Positions 54,403 to 64,000 of a stretch of DNA of 64,000 nt are shown here, piece after piece. The position numbers and the translations under genes were made by a program. The notes below the pieces were generated by a model. The model saw only the letters and a program-made list of their open reading frames with translations, did not search any database and was not told where the DNA came from. Each line of letters opens with the position of its first letter. Position 1 is the first letter of the stretch. The DNA comes from Smittia aterrima (lineage: Eukaryota > Arthropoda > Insecta > Diptera > Chironomidae): contig CP093831.1 of the NCBI GenBank assembly GCA_033063855.1, forward strand, positions 28,334,001 to 28,398,000, in the 5' to 3' direction.

Positions 54403-57055
54403 ATGAAAATTTTCTTTTTGCTTTCGTTGTTTTTGAAAATTTTGTGCGAAGGATTTTTGTTAAATGAGATTCCTTTGGAGCAAACGTGGTCGAAGGCATT
54501 TGAGAACGTATCTCGTCACTTATTCAACTTGGAAACGAGAATGTTCATTAACAACTATGACGTGGACTCGGACACGATGACGTCATTGATTCTGAAGAAT
54601 CTTAACGAGAACGCGATGCCATTTCAACTGAAGAACTTGCAATTGGACCAAGACAAAGTCTTTATCAACAGCTCAGCTCTCATAACCTTCAACAATTTCG
54701 AATTCGTCAAGGATTTCAATCAGAAATTGGTTTTGAACAACGAATACTTCAAACCGCTTCAGCTTTTCGTCTTTTGTCAAAACGTCACCAGGAAAGAAAT
54801 TGAATCACTCAAAGTCGATGTCACAGAGAGAGCTAAGAACAACAAAATGACTGAGATAGTAGAACTCTCTGATGGTGAGGAAAACAACGAAGAACTAGAG
54901 AGCACGGAAGTAGTCTCCGGCCTACGGCCTAAGACACAACCACGAAACCCGCGACGGTCAAACTCCGGCCTATTACTCAATCCGTATAGAATTACACAAG
55001 CCATTTTACTAAAGACCAGCTCGCTAACTCATTTCGATTCAGAGTTATCATTTAAGATATTGGGTTGTATGGGAGGTACTAGAAGGGGAAAGGCTGAGGT
55101 GCCCATTGCAATAGGGCCATTATTCCTCCTAGGGACAGTACAAATGTTCATACCAAATTTCAACGCCATAGCTACACTCGTTCGAGAGTTATGGTGTTTA
55201 CAGACACACACACACACACGGGAATCCGGACAGGATTTTTTATTCGTTTTTCTGGCTTAAAACGTTGAAAAAAGTAAAAAAAAAAAGTGGGTTAAAAATT
55301 TTTTTGTCTTGACCGAAAACAATACTCTGGGCCTGAAATTTTTTAAAAAAAAATTTGTTAGGGCCGGAGTGAAATGATTTGAGCTCTGAAAATGATCTAT
55401 CTAAATCTCCTTAATCTAAATCTCCTTAGCTAAATTATTTGAAAGCAACGAGGAAGTTGAATTCTCCGAGGAATTTGAATTCACCGAGGAAGTTGAATTT
55501 AATTCATATCTTCTGGACATCATTCAATACGAATACTTTTTCGTTGACGAGGAAAATTACATCAAACTTCTGACTTTCCTTTGGTTCTCTCCTGGAAAAT
55601 GTCGAGAACTGACATTGGTTGAAATCAACAAATTCGACAAAATCACGGAAAAGTGGGAAAATGACCAATTCTCGATGATAAAGTCGGCGAACCTTCATGG
55701 ATGCACGATCGTCTATGATGCAGAACCACCTGATCTTACCATTAAATCATTATTGGATTTCCCTCATTTTCTATTATTTATAGAAAACATCAACGCCACT
55801 TTTGTTAAAAGATCTGGGAAAATGCGAATTGATTGGATACAATCAAAAGCATATATGACTGCGGTTAACAATGACAGATATCGCAAGAACAATCCGTAAG
55901 TGTTTATGGTAAAAAAAGACTTCTTAATTCTGTTCTTGTTTTAATCAGGCTCGATCTCAACTTCATTAGTTTCCCTGTTGACTATTCAACCTCACGTTTG
56001 TCGTCGTTTGATGAACCAAAATTTTATACTGAATACGAGAAGTTGTTGATGCCTTTCGATGAGTTCACGTGGGCAATGATAGCAATTTTCTACGTGGCAC
56101 CTTTCACAACGATTCTGATCTTGTATTGCTGCGTTACGAGATCAACAAGAGACTTCATCATTGGCTCGAACGTCACAACGCCATCACTGAATGTCATTCA
56201 AATATTCTTCGGAATCTCACAAGTCGTTTTGCCAAGAAGAAACTTTGCTAGATACCTGACGATGTTGTTCATTCTTTATTGCTTGATCATTCGAACAGCT
56301 TGGCAAGGAAAGATGTTCGAGTTCATGCAGAAAGAAATTCAAAAACCTACAGTAGACACAATTGAAGAGATGATCGAGCTTGGCTACACTTTTTCTATGC
56401 AAGACAATTTCACAGAAAAGTTCCCGGAATCAGAAATTTCAAAAAGGTAAGAAACTGTCTCCAATTCCTCAAATTTAATAATTTTATACAATTTTCTATT
56501 AGGGGAATAGTTACAATACTTCCCGATTATCGAAAATTAGTTCAAGAAACGACAGCATTGTATTTCTATCTCCAACATAAAAAATATTATAAAGAAATGA
56601 TCAAAGAACTCAAGAAGGAAGACGTCGCTACCAATATCTGTGGACTCAAATTTCCACGTCATCATCCCTTCTTCGAGATTTTTGATCACAAACTGCAGCA
56701 ACTTTTCACTGGCAGACTCTGGAGATTACGGACAAGATTTAATCAAGATTTCATATTCGGCGATGCGCAATGGCCATCATACAATCTAAAACGCTTTAGA
56801 ACATTTGACGATCCGAGAGTTTTGACCATGAAAATGCTTGAGCCTGGATTTGTCATTTGGTCTTCAAGTTTGCTGCTGCCAGTTGCTGCGTTCATCATCG
56901 AATGGATCGTCACTTTGAAAGACTATCTCGTCATGAAATACATTTTGGAAGCTTTTTACAGAACAAGACAGAAGCATGAACAATTCCAACAGTTGAAGGA
57001 AATTAACAAAACTGAAGAACAAGTCACGATTGATTTGATAATTGAAGAAGAGTAG
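54403..57055 (+). CDS. Divergent ionotropic receptor (IR), copy I, with a transposon-derived candidate intron
   Basis: Proposed exons are 54403-54874, 55430-55895, 55949-56446 and 56503-57055, giving about 662 aa. The array genes have an undivided exon 1; here a 555-bp stretch with mobile-element ends interrupts it. Without splicing the frame stops at 55260. The donor GTGAGG at 54875 and the acceptor CTCCTTAG at 55429 restore the frame exactly (ELSDA, then KLFES). After that junction comes an acidic insert (EEVEFSEEFEFTEEVEF) not found in other copies. The signal peptide (MKIFFLLSLFLKILCEG), pore (LNVIQIFFGISQVVLPRR) and all three membrane segments are intact. If the intron is not used, this is a pseudogene. 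Confidence 0.75.
54915..55369 (+). mobile_element. CTCCGGCC-ended element inside IR copy I
   Basis: The ends are CTCCGGCC and GGCCGGAG, 455 bp apart. The interior holds a CA repeat (ACACACACACACAC) and A-rich runs, with no transposase. Related pieces are at 3,230-3,440, 30,140-30,182 and 48,201-48,244. The superfamily is not clear to me. Confidence 0.65.
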
Positions 57056-60000
57056 AGCTGCTGAGCCAGAAGTTCTGACTTTCTGGGAGCCTTGATGAAT
57101 CTAAAAAAAATATTAGCATTGGTTTTTCAAGTTCACGCATCGCACCGAGTTACAATATTTGATTTTTAAATTGCAATAAAATAAATCACTTCATTTGAAC
57201 ATTGCTTTTACAATTTCCAGGTATTCTCGAACGTGAATCGAATGAAATTGAAGCTTCAGATCAATCGAAAGAGTTTAAAGAAAAACATTGTTCGACTTGT
57301 CATTGTTTAAGTTCATAAATCATGGAAATAATTAATTTCTCTGCCAATCCTTGTAAACACAATTGCAAAGCAAACAGTTTCGAGTTGGCGTCTGTTAGCG
57401 AAATTAAATTCTTCCACTGAAAAAGAAATTAATTAAGCGCAGCGAGTTGGGTTATAAATTTCATTTTCCTTTTTTTATTCTTCACTTTATTCGCTGTTTT
57501 GAGACTCACACACACACACGATCTTGTTTAAACTCTTCATATGCTCATAAATTATTCCAACTCGAGCTGTTGCAGTTTTAGGAGAAGTTCAATTGAAAGC
57601 TTCCACTTGCATCTCAGTTCTGAGCAATTTTATCCAAACGAGACATGAAATGTGTCGGGAAAAATTTTGTTTGTTGCGAAAATTCTACTTTCGCTGTTTG
57701 CGTGTTGATTTTGCGGGACGCCAAAATAATTAAACTGACAGTTTTTTCACGCAGTGACAACTTCTCGCTAATCCACTAAATATAAATCCAGTGAAGCAGA
57801 AATCACCGCAATTCTCTATTAACTCGGAGAGCTTTAGCAAAATTCAAAATTAATTAAAGCAAATTTATTTTTGGCCACGAGTCAACAGCAGAGCTTTCTG
57901 ATCTGTTTTATTTTCAAGTTTTGATCTGAAATTCCCAAAAGGAAAACATTTCCCTCGTTCTCATCGTGACGATCCATGAAAAGTCTTGTTTTCCTCGTCA
58001 CTTTCCTTCAATAAAAAAAAATCCTCAAAGAAAGCAAGAAAGTTAAAATCACGTTTTTATATCATTGCCTCATAAACGTAATTACATTATAATTCCATTA
58101 GTAAATGCTCTTTGAAGTTTTGTTGCTGGTGAAAAAGTAATCAAAACTTTTCCTAGCCTTTCCTCTCTTGCGAGACCAAAAAAAGAAAAATAATTTTTAA
58201 TGCAATAAAGTTTTCCAGTTTCTGGTGATGAAAGAGATTTTTTTTTTGTTGTTGAAGATGGAATGGAAATTTTTCGTTGTTTTCACTCGGTTACATGGTG
58301 TGACATTGTGAGAGATGTTTATCAGGTCGTAACGACAATGTTTGTATGATTTATGAAGCGCTCATCCACCCCGTTGTCGTTTGCTTCGTTTTGACTGTAG
58401 AACGAGAGCAGTTTCCTAAAACCAAGCCGCTCATCTGACGAAGCAGAAAAAGAATTTCCGGAGGAGATTTTCCGCCTTCTCGACAATCTTTCTAAAGCGT
58501 AAAATGCTTGATTACACATCCTTGCTGGTTGTCCGGGTTCTGTGATTGTTTGTGTGTCGAGGAAAGTTTTTCTTGGCGACAGGAAAGAGAGAGAGAGAGC
58601 AGAACTTGCAAGTAAAACTTTCGACTTCCTGATGCATTTCATATTTTCATTTTCCTCTCGATCTAACAGCAGAGAAAATTGTGACTTATTGTTTAATTTG
58701 AGAAATTAAAAAGTTTTCGCTCGATGTCAAACTTTCTCGCCATTGAAACCACACAAACTAAATTAAAAGTTTTATGATTTTCTTTCTGTGTTGTCGCTCG
58801 ATGCGACTTTTTAATGAAAACTCTTTAAAATGCTTACCTTTCAACTTTAAATGTTTTCAAGGAATTCAATTCCCAAAATGTCCACAAGGAAAACTTTTCA
58901 TTTATCATTCGAAATTTTTTCTTTCTAAAAATTTACTTTGCACTGTCGTCGGTACTCGTCCCTCCGTATTTCATCTCTCGAGAGCTTTTCAATTATAAGT
59001 ATGTGCAATAAAAAGCAAAACTTCCTCCAGCAACAAATAACCAGCATTCAACCACTCGAAATTTATCGTTGCCACTTCACTGCAAATGAGGAAAAAGTCC
59101 ACAACAATGCGGAGAAGTGTGAGACAGCGAGTTAAATTGACTCTCAATTGACTTCACGAAGTTTAAAGTGAGTTTTATTTTTCCCCGAGTTTTTCCTCTT
59201 TTATTTATTTTTCACTTTGGAGATTTTTCCTTTTAACTGGAGAAGCAAAACTTTTTTTCTCCTTCTCTTGCTCTCCTGAAGCACGAGACAAATTTCGCAG
59301 CGGCAAGCGTTTCACCGCGATAAAAGCCATTTAAAATCCCAGCAAAAACACCGTCGAGGGATCGCGTGAGTCAAAAGCTGTGTGAACAGCAAGAGAAAGG
59401 GATGGAAACTTGAAAAAAGGTTTGAAGACTGGAAGCACTCTTTATGAGAACTCATCGTCCCCTTTGTGATGTGAAAAATATGATATTCATCATGCTTGCG
59501 GTTGTCAACAACAAAAATCCCCCAAACACATTAACACTTTATGGAGTGTCGACGCAGAGCGCCCCTCGGATATGTCGCGTCATAAAAAAAAGTCTGTTAT
59601 TGATATCGTCCCATTGAGCTTGCTGTTGAATGTCAATGCGATGCACGAGAAAAGCTCATCACGGAGCTTTAATTTGATTTTCAGTGCGTACATAAAACTC
59701 AAAAGCGCAACAGGAAATTGAAGAGTGAATCAATCGAGTCGCGGAAATGTTCTTTTCAGTGTCGATGACAATTCGCTGGTTAAAACGAAATATTCACGTC
59801 AGAAGCAAAAAGCGATCTTCAATTAATTTTCAACAATTGTTTATTGTAAAGCAAATTGCTTTGTGATTTTTGTGGAGTTCATCGACAGTTTCGTCACGCA
59901 ATAAGTGAATATTAAAATCAATTCATGACTGAGAGTTGCTACTTCACTCTCTGCTAAAACTCTTGATGTGATTCCGAGCTAATTATAATTTTCATCAAAT

Positions 60001-60312
60001 AAACTCTTTTTTTTAAAAACTAACAAGAAATAATTTGTCTTTGATTATGCAATTGCAGTTGCTTTTGTCACCTCATCTGTCATGAAGGTTTTGAGAGGTA
60101 ATTTAATTTTTTCGTTTAGAATAAAAATTGATTGGCTAGAGACAACAAGAGAACTCTTTGATTAAAAATTTTAATTAACAAAGATATGATCGATTAATTT
60201 AACTAAAGTCGAAAATAAAAATGAAATGAAAAACTATGATAGAGCCAGCTTAGTTGCGATAGAGATTAGCTAGGTCTAGTCGACAATACAAATTGAAATT
60301 AAGATAAAAGTT
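57056..60312. other. Gene-free stretch between IR copy I and the PHKA gene
   Basis: It contains the right 160-bp direct repeat (57,222-57,379) and a polyadenylation-like AATAAAATAAA at about 57,175. No gene can be supported on either strand. Confidence 0.4.
57222..57379 (+). repeat. 160-bp direct repeat, right copy
   Basis: Partner of 53,922-54,084, in the same orientation, beginning 166 bp after the stop codon of IR copy I. Confidence 0.85.
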
Positions 60313-63300
60313 CTATTGAATCGAACAATCAACTTCGCCGTTTTTGGGCAAACATTCGAAGACACATGCGATTGCTTTAGCGATGTAAGTCATCGTACCG
60401 TAAGAGCCGCTCGGAGCGCTGTCATAGAAATGCTGACAAATGTAAGCAGCTCCACCGCAGAGAAGATTTCCCGTGGATGTCGTTTCCTTGACTCCGTCCT
60501 TTGATTTCGCACAACACAAGGTCGCATCACCAGACACCAATTTCTGGTCATCCAGGAAAAGCTGATTGGCTTTGTGAACCAAGTGTTCCACGTAAATTAT
60601 TCCGCCTAACGAGTGCGAAACGTTGTGCTCGGTTACGAGTGTCAATACCATCAAAGCTTCGACTACTAGTTGACGATATTCCGGTTGTGGAATCGTATTC
60701 AAAGCTGTTTCCACTTCAAGAGCAAACTTAAGCTCGTTTGATGTCATTTCTTGTGTTAAGCTTTGAGGCAAAACGCGGCCTTCGATTGCAAGTCCTTGAC
60801 ACTGTTGAGAAGGTAAATAAATATTTATTTACAAAACTCCTTAATCATCTTACCCGTTCGAGCACAGACCACACTCTCGGATAGAAATCTCTCGGTACGC
60901 GATTCAAAGCTCCATCGAGACGTCTTCGTCGTAACCATTGACCTTGACGATCATCAATCATAGCTGCGGGATCATCATCAGGATCTCCCAATCCTATTTG
61001 GCTTCGTTTGCTGACACGACTTGATTTGCAGCTGACAATGGAGAAGTTTCCACGTGCGACGCTGCTCACGGCAAATTCTTTGCCACTTAAAATGTGATAC
61101 AGAAGATTCTTCATCTCGAACGGCGACAAGTTCAACAAATGTTCCGAAGCTTGTTCACCGTCACATTGTAAGGTTCTTGAAAGTTCTTTCGCCATGACTT
61201 GAATAATCAACCCAACACGAAGACGAAGCATTTCATGGAACAACTGTGGCTCCGTGCGAATGAACATCGACAGGTAAACAAGAAGTTCCTGTGTCAACAT
61301 CGCAGTACTTTCATCGTCGCCGTAAGCCTCGTGAATATATTGACGAAGCTCAGTCTCCGGCAGAGGAGCAGTAATTGTGAATTCACTCGTCGGAGGCATT
61401 CCGACTGTAACCTAAAGGGAATAAAAGTTTTTAAAAAAATGGAAATTTATTTTTAAATTAAATTATTTCACCTGTTTCTGTCGCACCAACAAATCAGTAA
61501 CCGCCTTGGCTAGATCCTCAACTCTCTTACCCAACATGCCTGCTGTGTGGCGCACCAATCCCCAAAGCTTTTGTTGACAGGCCTTCTCGTATAATCCTTT
61601 GAGCAGATCGCGAACTGTGACCACGCGACCTTCCTCCAACATGCCTTGATTTGCAGAATTAGAATTGTTACTTGATTGGTCATCATTTGAAGCCAGTTCT
61701 ACATGGTTGTGTGTTGTGTTGGGTTAGGTTGGCAGGCAATGATCGATATTGTTTCCATAAGTTAATTGGTTTCGTTCCAGGGGTTAATTCAATTAAAATA
61801 AAACAAAGAGAGAGAAAATAAAAACGCAGTTAGTGAATACGCCGACAACTTTTTTTGTTTTTTGTTAATTTTGGAAGCCTTTTGTCTTTCACTTGATGAA
61901 CCGGTGATGTTCGCTTTAATGAGAATTTCATCAAAGGCCACATCACCGCAAATGAAAGACAATTAAATCATCGACATCAGATGATTATCATCAGTTAATT
62001 GAAAGTTATAAAATTTTCCAATTTTGCGATTCCATTTCCGGCCGAAATAAAAGTTTTCAATAAATAAAAGTTCATTGACCCTGTTAATACAAAATTGTTT
62101 TCAATCTTTCTGATCTTTCCTCCTTAATCAAGATCAGGACAATAAGAGAAGTGGCCTACAAACTAACCAGAAATTGCCTTTCCTGCAAAAAGAGCTTATG
62201 ATAATTTTACTGAAAATACAATTTACAAATTCTTTCTTTTTCGATGCAAATTTTCTTTTTTTTTTGATAACGAAATGAAAATTGAATTTAAGTTTCGTAT
62301 GAAAGTGGGAAGACTGAGGGGGGAAGGGATAACTCGTGCATAAATAAAATATGAAGTGGAAAAGCCAATTGGAAAATAATAAAACTCTATTTTTCTCTAC
62401 GTCGGATACGCGGAAAATCGAACTAAAGTGTTTTGATTGATGAGTCGAAAAAGATGAAAAGTTTGCCAATTAATTTGTTGCACTAGAGAGATCAAACTAA
62501 TTGCGGGATTGAAAAACTTCGTCAGACACCAGCTCATTCACTTTTTGTATTAGCTTCCTGAACCGTCTTTAGTTTGACGTAATTTAAGTACAAAGCCCAA
62601 GTTTATCTTGTCTCCTATTTATAAAAGCAAAGCTGGATATGTAAGAGAGTTTACGATATTCACCTGTGTTATAATCGAGTCCTTGCGTGTCCACCAAATA
62701 TTGTAAAATATCTCCTTGATCCTCGAGATTCTCAGTTTCTCTTAACATCGCAATCAACTCTTCAACTTCAGTATTTTCGAAGTTTTCTGCTGCCGCGCGA
62801 CTTCGCGTCGGAAGTTGAATGCGTGGGAGGTCTGGCGTTTGGATGTGGACTTTATTTGGTGGAAGACCATCTTCGGTTGACCCGCGTCGTGGCGAAGCTT
62901 CACGATTCATGTTTTCTTGCGCCACAGCAGCGGCAGATGGGCCGATTGAGGTTGTGCTAGAATCTAACCATAAAGGCGTTACGGCGACTGACAATCTTCG
63001 TTCAGTTACATTACCTTCCATTCCGAGAACTTCAGCTGTGTTAGTTGAAAAGAAACAGGGATTTGTGAGGATTGAAATTTGGTTGGATTTTGACGGAAGA
63101 GCTTCCCAGTCTTATACTTACAGTCGACGTTGATTGAGCGAGTCTTTTTAATTGCGCCCTTGACTGACATGCGTCGTCGTAGATTACGGGGACGTAACGT
63201 TCCTGGCTTCATGGTCATCGTGTGCTTCAGATTTATCGAGCGCAGCAAATGCTCATCCAAATAAGCTTGAACATTAGGGTTTAGCTCTGAGCAAGGATTG

Positions 63301-64000
63301 GAAGCAAGAGGAAAAGAAGTCGAGAGGAGAAGTTCGTATTAGTATCAAAAGAAAATTTCATTAGAATTGTAACACGTTTTAACTTCACAACCGACACCAA
63401 TTCACGTTCTTTAATAATTTACGCAATTTTCCTAATTAAGCTTCAACACTACTCACTGTCAGGGTAACCATCCTCTTGACTGCCAAGGAAGCTCAAGTCT
63501 GTTATTGCCGACGTGTTAAGGAAATCACAAAGATTACCCAACATTACGCGAGTTCCGTTGATGTAGCCCGACTTCAATTTCTTCATCGTCTGTACCATTG
63601 CCAATGGGATCCTGTTTTGATCTAAAGTTGTTCCGCGTTAAAAGAAGAAAACATTTTAGACATTGCTGACGATTTGTGCTCATGCAAAAGAGAGTTGGAA
63701 GAGTGGAATGGGACGAGAGGTCAAGGGTACAATAAAAAAAGGAATTTGCATGCAAAATTGAAAATTAATAACGAAGCATCTTTCTTCTAAGACAGACTCG
63801 AGACAAGTTGAGCTGAAAGTCAAATGAGATAATGAAACAGGGACAACTTCCCAAAGCATTAAAATTTAAAATGAAAAATTCATAAAAGAAAAAACTTCAA
63901 AGCAAAATGCAAAAAGAAAAACTTTTTCTTGTCACAGAGACTTGCGAAACAAGATGCACAAAAGATATTTTCGTGAAGAAGTGAGCATTTGATGTTATTG
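60313..64000 (-). CDS. Phosphorylase b kinase regulatory subunit alpha, C-terminal half
   Basis: Six 3' exons are seen: 63621-63457, 63286-63122, 63035-62664, 61698-61472, 61411-60854 and 60801-60313. They join in frame to about 658 residues; the remaining 5' exons lie beyond the window. The product is the large regulatory subunit of the (alpha, beta, gamma, delta)4 kinase that activates glycogen phosphorylase in response to calcium and phosphorylation. Highly conserved blocks include KLWGLVRHTAGMLGKRVEDL, AYGDDESTAMLTQEL, QWLRRRRLDGALNRVPRDFY and GGDATLCCAKSK-like SGDATLCCAKSK. The exon at 63035-62664 is the low-conservation linker, probably a phosphorylation region (Ser/Arg rich). The C terminus CSIQ is a CAAX box, as expected for a farnesylated subunit. 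Fly CG7766 is the likely ortholog. Confidence 0.93.

Noticed and set aside
54871..55260. Open frame running from IR copy I into the inserted element (SGLRPKTQPRN and onward)
   Set aside because: The sequence past the insertion border is mobile-element DNA with no IR similarity; I treat it as intron or a disabling insertion and not as receptor sequence.
58322..58642. 106-codon minus-strand frame between IR copy I and the PHKA gene
   Set aside because: Ser/Arg-rich with no recognisable domain, start context or splice partner; likely chance.
1..64000. CRISPR arrays, bacterial operons, riboswitches or an rRNA locus
   Set aside because: Looked for and not found; gene structure is eukaryotic throughout, and no regularly spaced repeat array exists.

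Overview
The window looks like AT-rich insect nuclear DNA, most likely from a nematoceran fly. Genes are split by short introns of about 50-130 bp with GT/AG borders, core promoters carry the arthropod initiator TCAGT, and the families present are typical of insects: divergent ionotropic receptors (IRs), a pickpocket channel tail, a Plus-C-like odorant-binding protein and a BEL/Pao retroelement. A chironomid-like source is my guess and is not proven by the sequence.

Region 1 (1-21.5 kb) is a minus-strand tandem array of divergent IR genes. Copies A (cut by the window edge), C, E and F are intact three-exon genes. B is a pseudogene carrying a mobile-element insertion, D is a C-terminal scrap, and G is an orphan last exon whose upstream exons appear to have been displaced by a gag-only BEL/Pao retroelement. 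That retroelement itself carries a 784-bp Tc1/mariner-type miniature element and a 63-bp perfect foldback at its end. Between the IRs lie a secreted Plus-C OBP-like gene, a relic of a second OBP copy, a tRNA-like sequence, a gene fragment of unknown identity and several dispersed repeat families.

Region 2 (21.7-28.2 kb) holds two single genes on the minus strand: a three-exon paraxis/scleraxis-type bHLH factor and a nine-exon carbonic-anhydrase-related protein that has lost zinc ligands. Region 3 (30-33.3 kb) has a pickpocket last-exon relic and a divergent plus-strand IR (H), bracketed by inverted Tc1-like ends. After about 7 kb without genes comes a DUF4729-like gene (40.2-40.8 kb), and after another 6 kb a tandem pair of intronless C2H2 zinc-finger genes (46.6-50.4 kb). 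Next are a small secreted LRR protein and a membrane-anchored SDR16C-type dehydrogenase (51.0-53.1 kb). IR copy I (54.4-57.1 kb) is flanked by 160-bp direct repeats and keeps its reading frame only if a transposon insertion in exon 1 is spliced out. The right edge (60.3-64 kb) carries the 3' half of the phosphorylase kinase alpha gene.

The most notable signals are: (a) an identical TATA-less Inr+DPE core promoter, with exact +28 spacing, in front of six IR copies; (b) the apparent conversion of a transposon into an intron in IR copy I; and (c) the close link between IR copies and mobile elements, which suggests how this receptor family spreads and decays.
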